From Selaginella moellendorffii (Eukaryota > Streptophyta > Lycopodiopsida > Selaginellales > Selaginellaceae), in NCBI RefSeq assembly GCF_000143415.4, contig NW_003314330.1:186001-250000 (forward strand): a stretch of 64,000 nucleotides of DNA. The letters run 5' to 3'. The notes under the pieces were generated by a model. The model did no database searches and had not been told where the DNA came from. It worked only from the letters and a program-made list of their open reading frames with translations. Position numbers and translations under genes: made by a program. The first letter of the stretch is position 1; the number at the start of each line of letters is the position of its first letter. Positions 32,579-45,098 of this stretch are shown here, in pieces.

Positions 32579-33356
32579 TGTAGCGCATGTGATTATGGGA
32601 TGAGATTTGGATATACTGTCACCGTGGATCCTTGGAACTTTGGGGGATAAATGGGGATAAAATAGCCACTAAGGGCTCTCTCATAAAGCAATTGCTCCTT
32701 TTCCAGTTGGCTTAAGGGGAGAGAGATAAGGTGCACTATAGTTGGTATCGGAGCAAATGGCACGGGTTCGATTCCCATTGATTAGTGGCTACTTAAAAGT
32801 ATAATATACCCTTGAACAAGGTATATTCCTACCTCTAAATTTGAAATCGTACGTATTGGGCATCTATGCGTACGTCCTTCCTCTTGTGTGGAGTATCCAC
32901 GGACGAAGGTATCTATCGTGGGATTGCGGTACGGGTGGATGACTAGTTGCCTCATATGGAATAGCTAATCTACACAATGGAAAGATTGGTAGATTGAGTG
33001 TGGAAATGGAGGTGCTGGTTCCCCTTGGCTTAGTAGGGGTTGTTAGTCAATAGTCAATGAGAACATTGACATCTCTGAAAGGGGGGTGAATGTAGCGCAT
33101 GTGATCATGGGATGAGATTTGGATATACTGTCACCGGGGGGGGTTGTTAGTCAATAGTCAATGAGAACATTGACATCTCTGAAGGGGGGGTGAATGTAGC
33201 GCATGTGATCATGGGATGAGATTTGGATATACTGTCACCGTGGATCCTTGGAACCTTGGGGGATAAATAGAGATAAAATAGCCACTAAAGGCTTTTTCAT
33301 AAAGCAATTGCCCCTTTTCCAGTTGGCTTAAGAGGAGAGAGATAAGGTGCGTTACA
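32579..33356 (+). mobile_element. TRIM-A: miniature LTR retrotransposon (778 bp)
   Basis: Two 162-bp LTRs (32579-32740 and 33195-33356) flank a short non-coding interior. After the 5' LTR comes TGGTATCGGAGC (initiator-methionine primer site); before the 3' LTR is the purine tract GAAGGGGGGGTGAA. The target duplication CATGT is present at 32574-32578 and 33357-33361. No coding frame exists, so it must have used another element's proteins. The purine tract and the first ~45 bases of the LTR occur twice (33039-33136 and 33143-33240), an internal duplication. Confidence 0.85.
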
Positions 33357-34980
33357 CATGTAATCTAGTGCATGTGGTTTTTACCCTTTATTCTATAGTG
33401 ATTTACCATAGAATAACCATGAAGTAGAACTTAAACCTTCCATATGCCATGTGTCACATCCCATGTGTCCAAAGGATAGTGGAGTGGAACCCAAGTTTTA
33501 AAGCCTTGGGCCACTAAATGAAAGAATGGAGTTAAATTCGTAAGCCTGGAGCCAAGGAGAAATGAAATCGCATCACGGAGCAACTCCCAAACATACAACC
33601 CAAGGAGCAAAAGGACAAGAGCATAGAGCAACTTGGAACAATTTTAGAGCATCCAACATTTTAATGCCAGGACCAGCACACAAAATGGAGCCAAATGGAG
33701 TCTAGTGCTATTTCAGCATACTGGTGGTTTAATGCAAGGATATGGGTACTACACCAACTAGCATAGAAATAAAACTTAGGCTTAGACCCAATTCAGATGC
33801 AAAACAAGGACAGATACGCAAGCAGGAGCTAGACTATGCCTCAGGTTGGTTAGGCATGCCTAACTTACCCACTATCCCTACTATATATTTGGAACCCCCC
33901 ACAGCTTAACTACCAAAGATTGTAGACAGTATGTTAAACAATTTAACAAAGATAACTCAAAGAACACAAAATATCATTGACAGATAAGTAAAATGCTTGT
34001 GAATGTATAACTTGAAGGAAATAACATTCAACTTATCAGAACCAATTATAACAATAATTAATAGAATAAAATGAATGTTGTAAGACTAATAAACATTCAT
34101 TCATGCCAATTGTTATATTAGCCAATCTAAATAGATTTTGGTTAATAATACAAAGGAACTCAAGTTGCTTAAGCAAGTGTCAGCAACATCCTATTGATGT
34201 CTTAAACTTAATAGACCAATTCAGAGCAAACTATAAAGAACATGTGGTATTGTGAAAAACCATAAGTTATCGAAGGGACCAACTAACTATTATGAAAGAT
34301 CATCAATAACTTTATTAATAAAAAGATGCATAATCATTATTAAAGAAACAATCTACCATCATGAAGAATGGCAAATCATTAAACACCAACAATAATCTAG
34401 TAAAATCTTTGACAAAAATAATCAATTATCCTAGATAATAGTCAATCATCACCAATAATTGCAAGATGTAAATATTAACTTTAACATAATGTAGTCCTCA
34501 ACAATTCCTAAGATATCTTAGTCATTATTTGACAGTAATTCTTCAACAATATTAGTTACAAATAACACATCATCAAGGAATGATTCACTATGTCCAAGAC
34601 TCAATGAAATCCAACACCATAGACTAAATATAACCAAATGATATTGAGAAAGGTAAAGTCAATATACCAATATAAAAACACCATGTAAGTTTAACGACAC
34701 AATCCTTTGCAACACCATATGGTAAAGCAAGGACAAGTGTCAAAAGTCTTTGACAAAGTCTACAAGCAACTATTAGTCAAAGCAATTAACAATCACTCTT
34801 CAACTTGCCTTCACAAGACTCAAACATTAAACTCATGTCATTGAGTCATATACTTGTCCAATATGAACATAATACCCTAAATATGAGATAAAGGTTCATT
34901 GATAAACATGAACTAAATGACCATTCAAATCCAACTCAATCGGAATAAGCTCATTAACATATTTAGCCAACAGCTTTGAG
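33357..34980. other. AT-rich interior of the old gypsy element, nothing coding
   Basis: No protein motif was recognised on either strand. Confidence 0.5.
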
Positions 34981-34984
34981 CATG

Positions 34985-36205
34985 CTATGAAACACAACCA
35001 AAGTGGAGCCGAAAGGGCACCACGTGGTAGTAGCCGAAGTGAAAGCTAAACAAGCATAACATGTTTGGACTAAAAGCTTCGACTTGAAAGGTCAAGAGCA
35101 AGAGTGGAACTCACAACGGAGTGCTCAAGGAATAAGTATGAAGTGAGCCATAAGTCTCTAGAAAAGGGACCTGAGATGGAGTCTGAGATGGACCCAAGAT
35201 GGAGTCCGGATGGAATCCAAGATGGACCCAAGATGGAGTTCGAGATGGAGTCCGAGATGGACCCAAGATGGAGTCCGAGATGGAGTTCGAGATGTAGTCC
35301 GAGATGGAATCCGAGATGGACCCGAGATGGAGTCCGAGATGGACTTGAGATGGAGTCCGAAATGGAATCCGAGATGGACCTGAGATGGACCTGAGATGGA
35401 GTCCAAGATGGACCCAAGATAGAGTCCGAAATGGAGCCCGAAATGGACCCGAGATGGAGTTTGAGATGGACCCGAGATGGAGTCTAAGATGGACCCGAGA
35501 TGGAGTCTAAGATGGACCCAAGATGGAGCTCAAGATGGATCCGAGATGGAGTCTAAGATGGAGTCTGAGATGGACCCGAGATAGATGTGAGACACAAAAT
35601 CCCTAGGCCCCAAAGTGGAGCCGGAAAGGGTGCCACGTGGTAGTGGCTGAAGCGAGAGCCAAACGAGCGTAACACGTTTGGACCAAAAGCTCCGACTTGA
35701 AAAGTCAAGAGCGGGAGTGGAACTCCCAACGAAGTGCTCGAGGAACGAGCACGAAGCGAGCAAAAAGCGAGGCTCCAAAAAGGGACCCAAAAGGACTAAC
35801 ACATGACACGTGGAAGTGTCCGAGATGGACTCGAGTTGGAGTCCGAAGTGGAGTCCGAGATGGACTCGAGTTGGAGTCCGAAGTGGAGTCCGAGATGGAC
35901 CCAAGTTGGAGTCCGAAGTGGAGTCCGAGATGGACCCGAGTTGGAGTCCGAAGTGGAGTCCGAGATGGAGTTCGAGATGGAGTCCGAGGTGGACCTGAGA
36001 TGGACCCGAAATGGAGTCTGAGATGGAGTCTGAGATGGAGTCCGAGGTGGACCCAAGATGGACCCGAGATGGAGTCCGAGATGGAGTCCGAGATGGACCC
36101 GAGATGGAGTCCGAGATGGACCCGAAATGGAGTCCGAGATGGACCCGAGATGGAGTCCGAGATGGACCCGAGATGGAGTCCGAGATGGAGTCCGAGATGG
36201 AGTCC
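34985..36205. repeat. Two duplicated units with a GAGATGGAGTCC minisatellite
   Basis: A roughly 180-bp leader (AAAGTGGAGCCGRAAGGG...) followed by a 12-bp minisatellite (GAGATGGAGTCC / GAGATGGACCCGA) occurs twice: 34997-35590 and 35611-36205. The 12-bp unit is a multiple of three without stops, so several frames stay open; these are not genes. Confidence 0.85.
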
Positions 36206-36225
36206 GAAGTCGAGACCGAGACCGG

Positions 36226-36265
<40 letters not shown>

Positions 36266-36515
36266 AAGATCGGGACCGAGAACGAGACCGAGGCCGAGGC
36301 CGAGACCGAGCCCGAGCCCGAGTCCGAGTCCGAGTCCGAGTCCGAGTCCGAGTCCGAGTCCGAGTCCGAGTCCGAGTCCGAGTCCGAGTCCGAGTCCGAG
36401 TCCGAGTCCGAGTCCGAGTCCGAGTCCGAGTCCGAGTCCGAGTCCGAGTCCGAGTCCGAGTCCGAGTCCGAGTCCGAGTCCGAGTCCGAGTCCGAGTCCG
36501 AGTCCGAGTTCGAGT
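36206..36515. repeat. Hexanucleotide arrays (GAGACC)n then (GAGTCC)n
   Basis: About 90 bp of GAGACC units pass into about 200 bp of nearly perfect GAGTCC units. All six frames are open here (for example Ser-Glu, Asp-Ser and Leu-Gly dipeptides), which explains the long overlapping open frames. Confidence 0.93.
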
Positions 36516-39006
36516 CTGAGAGGGTGAAAGCCCAAAGCGTTCGTCTCCCAGACCCTGGGGGGTTTGGTGAGCTCCAAAAGTATAGTAGGGGGAGGACTGC
36601 AGTGGAGCCAGTTTGGCCAGGAAAGGCCAGTTTGGCCCAGGAAGGCCGGACCCAGTGTTGGGTGATGAGCTGCCCACTGGGAAGTCCAAGACTAGAGTGA
36701 ACATAGACCGACAAGCGGGGTAGCTTGGTGAAGTGTTCAAGAGTCGGCTCTAGTTCCCCCAGGAGATCGACTGGCCGATGCTCCCAGTCCAAGTGTGGGT
36801 GGCACTACCTACTTGGATACCTGGTGTGGCTCAACGGAACCCGCTCTAAGCCCATGGCTAGAGCACCCAAGGGCAGAAGGCGAGGAGAGTACCCAGGTGG
36901 CTCGCGTAAAGCCACGATGTTCCGAAATGTTGTCCCAAAGGCCCAGACTGTGGAAAGGAAGAGGAGCAGTCCTCTGGGGTAGTGACCAAGGACACAGTCG
37001 TGTGGTGAGGAAGTCCCAGAGGACCGTGGGACTTAGTGGTCGGGCCTGTGGGTCTCGATCTAGTGGCAATGTTGGCAAACACGGCCAGGGGCAGAAAGGG
37101 ACTCAGTGGGGACTGACAGAGGGATATTGGGGAAGGCTATTCCCCTTGTCGGTGGGCATCCTAAGGATGCTAAGGAGTGGATCTGAGATGACCACTCACG
37201 GATGGTTTGCCTAGTCTTGGAGAGCCAAGACGGTGATGCAAGTGGTATTGGACTACCAGTGTGGCAAAGGTGATTGGGCATGGCCTTAGCGTAACGGGCT
37301 GCTATGTCGGTGGTACCTTTGAGTGTCGGTCATAGGATCGGACATGTGGAGCACTTGGACCAAGTGCAAATGTTAAGTGGCATGGATGCCATTCTCGGGG
37401 CTAGCAAGTCCCAAGTCCTGGATTTGACTTATGGAGGTTGTGAATGAGATTCCTCCAAGTGGTCAGAGGTGTGGTTAAGTGACTAAAGTAGAATGGAAAA
37501 TTTAGTCGCTTACAATAGAGTCCGAGATGGAGTGCGAGATGGAGTGCGAGATGGACCCGAGATGGAGTCCGAAGTCGAGATTGAGACCGAGACCAGGATC
37601 GAGACCGAGACCGAGATCGAGACTGAGACCAGGACCGAGACTGAGGCTGAGGCCGAGGCCGAGACCGAGACCGAGCCCAAGTCCAAGTCCGAGTCCGAGT
37701 CCGAGTTCGAGTCCGAGTTCAAGTGTGAGAGGGTGAAAGCCCAAAGTGTTCGTCTCCCAGACCTTGGGGGGTTTGGTGAGCTCCAAAAGTATAGTAGGAG
37801 GAGGACTGCAGTGGAGCAAGTTTGGCCAGGAAATGCCAGTTTAACTTAGGAAGGTTGCACCCTGGCGTTGGGTGATGGGATAACCACTGGGAAGTCCAAA
37901 GTTAGAGTGAATATGGACTGACAAACGGGGTAGCTTGGTGAAGTGTTTAAGAGTTCCCCCAGGAGATTGAATGATCGATGCTCCCAGTCCAAATGTGGGT
38001 GGCACTACCTACTTGGATACTTGGCGTGGCTCAACGGAACCTCGCTCTAAGCCCATGGCTAGAGCACCCAAAGGTGGAAGGTGGGGAGAGTACTTATATG
38101 CTTTATTTCGTTAAAGTGGAACTTTTCATTATCCCACTTATGGTGTGTGGCCACATGCCATTTTTATAACAACAATAAAAAATTGAAGTTTTAGCTTTAT
38201 AATTTATAAATTAAAAACTTTTCATATGATTTTGTGTTATAATATTGTGAAATATAAAAAATAAATTAAAAAACTGATAGAAATATTAATAAATATTAAT
38301 TAAGTACTAGGAAATGGCATGTGGACACATGCTAATTAATGTCCCACTTTACTGAATAAGTTCCACTTTAACGAAATAAAGCATTTATGAGGTTCGCGTA
38401 GGGCCATGGTGTTTCGAAATGTTGTCCCAAAGGCCCAAACTGTGGAAAGGAAGAGGAGTAATCCTTTGGTGTGGTGACCAAGGATCCAGTCAGGTGGTGA
38501 GGGAGTCTCAGAGGACCATGGGACTTAGTGGTCAGGCCTATGGGCCTCGATCCAATGGCAGTGTTCGTGAACACGGCCATGGGCAGAAAGAGACTTGGTG
38601 GGGACCGGAAAAGGGATATTGGGGAAGGTTATTCCCTATGTCTGTGGGCATCCTAAGGATGTTAAGGAATGGATCTGGGATGATCGCTCATGAACAGATG
38701 GCCTAGTCTTTGAGAGACAGGATTGTGATGGAGGTAGTGTTAGATCATCGGTGTGACCAAGGTGAATAGGCATGGCCTTAGCGTAACGGGCCAAGATGTT
38801 GGTGGTACCTTGGGGTGTCGGTCATGGGATCGGACACGTAAAGCACTTGGACCAAGTGCAATGGTTGAGTGGCATGGATGCCATTCTTGGGGCTAGCAAG
38901 TCCCTAAGTCCAAAATAGGACTTATGGAAGTTGTGAGTGAAATTCCTCCAAGTGGTTGAAGGTGTGGTTAAGTGATTAAAGTAGAATGGAAAATTTAGTT
39001 GCTTAC
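36516..39006. repeat. Duplicated ~1-kb block, two direct copies
   Basis: Block 1 (36516-37505) and block 2 (37722-39006) share GAGAGGGTGAAAGCCCAAAG at one end and TAGTYGCTTACA at the other, and align through their length. Each is preceded by GAGACC/GAGTCC arrays (block 2 by 37518-37721). Block 2 contains the MITE at 38098-38384, absent from block 1. No gene was recognised. Confidence 0.82.
38098..38384. mobile_element. 287-bp MITE related to the giant element at 49.4-62.6 kb
   Basis: Terminal inverted repeats start ATGCTTTATTTCGTTAAAG and run about 25 bp. The target duplication TTAT is at 38094-38097 and 38385-38388. The duplicated block 1 has the empty site, with matching length if one TTAT is removed. 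Beyond the TIRs both ends match the giant element: CATTATCCCACTT on one side and TTATTCAGTAAA on the other. Two copies of the family palindrome (38141-38163, 38313-38336) face each other inside. It has no coding capacity, so it is a non-autonomous derivative. Confidence 0.9.
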
Positions 39007-40739
39007 ACATGCCTTGAGGAGGATAACTATGTATGATCAACACTTAGTTGAAACTAAAGTGAAGACCATGAGATGTACTCATATTAGTATACAACCTCCT
39101 CATAGACAAAACTTACGGGCATTAACATTTTAAACTCAAATAATTAAGTTGGACATCATTATCCTTAGCTAAGATGCAGAGCCACCAAGACCAAGTCAAA
39201 ATCAATGAGAGCTCAGTACTCTCATAGAGTCTAATGAAATGTAAGATGCAACTTGCCACTTAGTATAACATTACAAAAGAAAAGCATAAGGGTCACATTT
39301 TTAGAAAAGTGCAATAACCACTTTTCTACACCAACTCTAAACTTTATCCAACTTAATTACCTTAGCCCTAAAAGTCAACATTTCCTTCAGACCACATCAT
39401 ACAACCTATCTACTAATATTTAAACCAACTGAAGTTAACTCCAACCCCCTTCACTAGTTTGTATTGGCTTTCAAAAACAAAATGCTTTTCGGGCAAAGTG
39501 ATCAATAAATCAGCCATTGGAAAAGCTTAAGAAAATTTATAGAAATTTTCCATCCTAGAGAAAGAATGACTCTCAGTCTAGAAATATAAACTTTAAGACT
39601 TAACCAACTTCCTCCTACTAATAATTTCACATAGGTTCACCTCAACACCAATTCTCATGATCTAACAATATGTTTAAGCATTAGACATTTTGGCCATTTT
39701 TCCAACATCCAACATTGATATCTGTAAAATGCAAAATGAATATTTAAGGTTTAATCATGAAAACCACATCTTCAAATATTTATATTGCACTAACACTCTT
39801 CTTCAATCATTTTCAAGATCCAATGTGAAACCAAAACACTAACAAGAAAAATAAAATGAAAAATCAAGGTCTAAGAAAAATTCCTCATCACTTGAAATAA
39901 CAATGTCACTTTCACTAACACAAATGTTAGTGATGTCAATGCCTCAACTACACACCTTATCCATCCAACAATCTATTCTAAATGCTAATGGATCAATTGA
40001 TAAGCCATAGCAAATGAATGCTACAACTTTTTTCAACACTTCAATAAATAAACCTCAAGGAAACAAGGTACCAACATAAACTTATCATATCATAGATTAT
40101 TATTAAGAACTTAGTCAAAGTTACTACAATGCTACTACGTGCAAGTAGACTAACTTCACTATCAACCATTTTTGGATTGATCATCATTTAACCAAGCAAC
40201 TTCGCAAACACATTGCTTACTATCACATGGATATGATATAAAATCACAATGACTTGATCATTAATTGAGCAACACTATGTACAAACCCATATTATTACTT
40301 TAAAAGTTTATGTGAGTATCAAGTGCTAACTTGATTCGACAAAATGCAACATAAATATCACATTTCACTGATAAAGATTACAATATCCAACACTATTAAC
40401 TTTTATTCACAATACAGACAAGCTTATGCCACTCTTTATCCAACCGAACTCAAAACTAATCCAACACCAAACTACTCAAGGATTAATAGCAAGGTTCCCC
40501 ATAAAAGAATTGAGCATTGCAAACATAGTATTTTGAAATTGGTTTAACACCTACTAAATCATTAAAGGTACCCTTTATTCTTATAGTAAGCACAAAAATG
40601 TTGTCTTGGTTCATTTAGTGAGTTGCCTTTTTATAAACACTAGATTCAAGTAGGAATGTTTAGCCTTACATTGCCCTACTTTTAGATTTTGGGCCTTCAC
40701 CTTGGATCATTCTCTTTAATCATTTGCTAATACCATTAA
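39007..40739. other. AT-rich gypsy interior, no gene recognised
   Basis: Nothing with recognisable coding similarity was seen, and no reverse-transcriptase motif. Confidence 0.45.
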
Positions 40740-41640
40740 GTTCCTACTTTATCCATGCAAGGTGACCACAAACTGATTGAACCACTTCACCACAATTGTA
40801 GCATAAGTTATTTCCCACACTACTAATAGATTTAGTTTTCTTATCAGTGAGTTTGTCCCTTTTTGCTTGACTCCCCCATGTATTTGCTCTTTGGCCACTG
40901 GATTTGGCTTTTTGAACTGATGACTCATTCTTAGAAAACTCTTCCTAAATTTCCCTTTGCTATATATCCCCCTTGGTTTGGCTCCTTTATTAAACAAAAA
41001 CCCAACCATATTGTGTTCCCTTTTCACAAATTATCATTAAAATACACCTTAATAACTGCATCCAATGCTTCATTGTAGGTAGTCGGGTTCCAATGCATCA
41101 CCTCACCTTAAGCCTAGGTTTATAAGCCCAATATGAAGGCATGGAATACCTATATCCATGACAAGGATCCTCTTAGTTATAAATACATTTATATACTCTT
41201 GAATGGTTCTTGTTTGTTTTAGCCTACTCAATTCATCCCTTATGTGTAGAGTAGCATTTATCACTTCCCAAGTGGGCACTAGTCCTTTGCTAGCATCTGT
41301 TGTTCTCTACCAAGACTTAACATTATCTACTAAATATGGTTTTGCAAATGGGATTTTTCCTGAGCTTGGTAAAGGCGACATTTAGAAATAATTCTATATA
41401 TCATAAAATAAATCCTTCACCACTTTATAGTTATTCACTCTCTTAAAGACTGGTGGGGGTTTTGGTTTGTACTTGGGAATTACATGAGAGACTAACTCTA
41501 CTTTGATTTGTTCAACTTTATTTAGTTTTGCCTCAATCTTTATTAAAAGGTTCACACCTTCTACATTGCTAACATCTGTAGTCTTTTCTTTAACTTGTAT
41601 ATGAGGGTCTCTAGTGGGCATTGGTCTGTGCAAATTGTCC
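40740..41640 (-). pseudogene. Decayed gypsy gag with zinc-knuckle remnant
   Basis: Basic, Lys-rich minus-strand fragments (PKYKPKPPPVFKR, KFRKSFLRMSHQFKKPNP) are followed by LCYNCGEVVQSVCGHL in another frame, a damaged CX2C-X4-H-X4-C knuckle. The position next to the 5' LTR fits gag. Confidence 0.55.
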
Positions 41641-41802
41641 TTTTAGAGTGTACAATCAAGTCTTGGATAACTAAGCCTTGCCACTAAACTCTTGTTTGGA
41701 AATTTCTTCATTGGAGTCCTCTTTATGTAAGGATTTAGCCATCTCCCACCAATCCACATCTATCTTTTGCTAGAATTGAGGAAAAGGTTTCAATACCAAA
41801 TT

Positions 41803-42878
41803 GTAAGCTACAAATTTTTACTTTTCATTTTGCCAACTTACCATCTATCTGACCACCTCTACATTGGCCTTAGTTAAATTCCTTGCCAAGGTTCCTGCAT
41901 ATTATACTAGCTCCTACTTGGTCTTACTTAGATTCAACTACTCATTATATGAGCAATGGGGTATTAGCCATCCATCCATGGATTCCCATATTCTCTTCCA
42001 ATCCCTCTCCCTGGGTTAGATTAGACTTAATATTCAACTACATTCCATATAGACATAAACAAGCTGAAACTCCTGAGTTTGGACTTCCTGGGAGGTCACC
42101 CAGCCCAGTACTATTCAAACCCAAGGACGCTTAACTCCAACTATCCCAAGACCCTTAACCGATTGGAAAAGGGGGTGCACTCTTATTCATGGGCCCTTTC
42201 CCTCTATATTTGAACCCCATGGATCGTCTCTCAAGTCGTTCCCTTTGGTTGCTTACAATCCACCACGCTTCCCTGCAAGTTCACGCCCTCGTGAACGGAA
42301 GCTGAGAGCCGCAGCTCTCCCGAGAGCCCCACTCTCTTGACACCCTACCCCTCGGGTCGAGCCCAGCGGGAGCAAACTGGACCAGCCAGATGTCAATCAA
42401 CATGTGGTGTGATTCCCCTAGCCAACCAACAAAGTTGGACCCGAGACCCCTCTGATACCAAATGTAAACTCCTGAGTTTGGACTTCCTGGGAGGTCACCC
42501 AGCCCAGTACTATTCAAACCCAAGGATGCTTAACTCCAACTATCCCAAGACCCTTAACCGATTGGAAAAGGGGGTGCACTCTTATTCATGGGCCCTTTCC
42601 CTCTATATTTGAACCCCATGGATCGTCTCTCAAGTCGTTCCCTTTGGTTGCTTACACAAGCAAGCACACTAAGCCTCTAAATTCCTAAATTCCCTAAGTA
42701 TAATAAAACTTGATCATGAGACCCTCTAAATCCCAAGCCTTAGATACATCTTTTTCTTTAGGACCTTAGGGGGAAACATTGTGGTTTAACAGCACAATAT
42801 AAGTAACCCCCACTCCCCCACTCTTGTCTCAAAGGGAAGGCCCAAGCCCCTAGGAAGGAGTGAAGAGCAATGAGTTGC
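41803..42878 (-). repeat. Gypsy 5' LTR, split by TRIM-B
   Basis: The two parts, 41803-42064 and 42662-42878, together align with the left LTR. The junction is the CAAGC target duplication of TRIM-B. Confidence 0.65.
42065..42656 (-). mobile_element. TRIM-B: miniature LTR retrotransposon (592 bp)
   Basis: LTRs at 42065-42257 (193 bp) and 42463-42656 (194 bp) differ by about one substitution and one indel. Target duplication CAAGC at 42060-42064 and 42657-42661. On the minus strand TGGTATCAGAGG next to the right LTR is the initiator-methionine primer site, and GTGGTGGAT precedes the other LTR. The interior is about 205 bp and non-coding. It sits inside the old gypsy LTR. Confidence 0.88.
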
Positions 42879-42879
42879 A

Positions 42880-43080
42880 TGGACTTAGTATCGGACTTGG
42901 TCTCAAATCTGATTTTGGATCTTGGACTCAGTCTCGAATTCAATCTCAAATCTTGGACTTAGCCTCGGACTTGGTCTTGGACTCCGTCTTAAACTCAATC
43001 CTTGGACTTGATCTTAGATTCAATCTTGCACTCGATCTTGGAGTCGATCTCGGACTTAATCTCAGATTTGGTCTCATCTG
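42880..43080. repeat. Degenerate GGACTT/GGTCTC array, inverted relative to 35-37 kb
   Basis: Read on the opposite strand it resembles the GAGTCC/GAGATC arrays at 36.2 kb with many substitutions. It abuts the gypsy 5' LTR. Confidence 0.6.
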
Positions 43081-45098
43081 ATGAACTCTTTATCATTCTA
43101 ATCATGATGTTCAAGATCTTTTAGCTTATGACACATGAGGGAGTTGGTTCCTTACATAGCTATACTGACTTTACATTTAGTCCAAGTGCTTTATATATAT
43201 AGTCATATTGCAAACACTTAATGATGATTTCATTAATTGGGATTTTATACTTTCTTGTGGCATTCTTCTTCAATGAGCACGATGTCCAATTGATGAATGG
43301 TCGACAAGTCTCTTTTAGACTTATCGCACAAGACTGAGTTGATGGAACTGACAACATTTGAGACTCATTGCAACATCTTTTTCAATGTTGTCTCTATTTC
43401 AAAACCTTTATCAATCTTGGTCTTCCTTGGTTTAAACTAATGAACCTTAGGGTTTACCAAACCTTAGTTCTCCCTTTAGATCCACCATGTTGAATATTCC
43501 TTTAGAATATTCATGCCCCTCTCATCAACCACAAAAACCAAATTGGGCTCCAATACTAATGTTAGGATCTTATCCCTTACACCCTAAACCAATTGGCTAA
43601 AGGGGTGATCACTTGATTGCATGGCCCTTCCAAATAAGATCAAACTTATACTATTTACTTTTTAATACTCTCAATTATACCCTAAATATTATAAGTTAGA
43701 TCTTATTAATTTTAACTATTATAAATATAACATACCTTAAAGTAGTTTATCTCATTTATAAATAACTAATTTGACTATTATGAGAAGAATGGATTGAAGA
43801 AGAAAACTAGAAAGATTTAAAGAAGGGAAAATTGTTTATTTAACATCACACCACGTCCAATTCACTATCAGGATAATAGGACAATATTAATATTTAATAA
43901 AATATGGAAAAATACTGATATTAGGACATAGCATTGATAGCTCATGACAATCATAAATGTAAACTCCACTTTGTTATATAAGACTTTTTATGGTGAAGCA
44001 TTAATAGAATTTTGGGGCAAATAGATCCTAATTTGAATGCTAAATGTTCATATGTTTCATGATAAAAAAAATACTTGAGAAAATAGTCTATTGAGGTTTA
44101 AATATTGAGGGAAGGGACCCATGAATAATAATATATCCCTTTTTAAATTGATTAAGGGTATTAAGATGTATGGAGCTAATGAATAATACTAATTTAGGTG
44201 ATGTCTTGGGAAGTCTAAACTTAAAAGCTTATATTTAGTATAAAAGAAGTCTCAAATCCACTCTTTTGTTAATTAGTTAGAGGAATCATACCATATATTG
44301 AGATTAATATATGACAATCTAATTTACTCCCACTTGTATGTTTTTGAATTTGGACTTAATCCTAGGATGCTTAACCCCAAATATCTCAAAACCATTAACC
44401 AATTGAAAAAAAGTGTGCACTCTTGTTATGAGCCCTTTGGGTTTAGCCCAACTAGAACATATTAGACCACTAAATATCAATCTCAATTTGTGATTCCCCT
44501 AGTTAATTAATAGAGACTTTTCTAATACCAAATATAAATTTTTGAATGTGGATTTCTCAAAAGGTCACCTAGTCCAATACTACTCAAACCTAAAAATGTT
44601 TAACCCTAAGTATCCCAAAAATTTTAATTGATTTAAGAAGGAAATGCACTTTATTTATAAATATAAACTTACAGAGAAGAGTGGTAAATTGTAAGTAATT
44701 ATGAAAAATAGCTTAAGATACAATCTATTATTATTCAGATATAAAGAGAAAAGGGTCTATGAATAAAATTGCACCCCATTTTCCAAACTTAGGAGTTTAT
44801 ATAATCATTCACTTAAAGGTTCTAACAATAAAAACTCTCAAAAGTGTGATGTATTCCCAATCAAGATGTCAAGACATGAAATACTTCAATAATAAACATG
44901 AGCTACTCGGGATAAGAATGTTGAAACACCACTAAGTTGAGGAGAAAGTATCTAATAATAATTGTAGAAGCACTAGTGAAAGCACTAATTTCCATTTAAT
45001 AAATCAAATAGTTAAATGTAATTAAGAGGGGGAAGGGGGGAGGATATATCTTAACAAGTATTATCCAAGAAGATTGGCCATTTAGTCTCATTGCATAT
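43081..45098. other. AT-rich DNA with a decayed TRIM-B relative
   Basis: 44330-44660 resembles TRIM-B LTR and interior (TTTGGACTTAATCCTAGGAT, GTGATTCCCCTAG, TCTAATACCAAAT) with heavy divergence. The rest shows no recognisable feature. Confidence 0.5.

Larger units (their letters stand above)
30285..42878 (-). mobile_element. Old Ty3/gypsy (chromovirus-type) retrotransposon with nested insertions
   Basis: Both ends hold related copies of one LTR: 30285-30730 and 41803-42878 (the latter split by a 592-bp insertion). They align throughout (for example the AGTGAAGA and GGGGGAAACA blocks) at a visibly low identity, so the element is old. Minus-strand order fits gypsy: gag zinc-knuckle remnant next to the right LTR (40740-41640), integrase and chromodomain next to the left LTR (31030-32400). 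The sequence inside the right LTR reads TTTGGTATTGAAACC, a degenerate initiator-methionine primer site. I found no reverse transcriptase; that part may be deleted or replaced by the repeat block at 35-39 kb. Later insertions are listed separately. Confidence 0.7.

Noticed and set aside
35530-36792. Several long overlapping frames (up to 420 residues) on both strands
   Set aside because: They are products of 12-bp and 6-bp arrays that contain no stops in any frame; composition is dipeptide-like and there is no domain.
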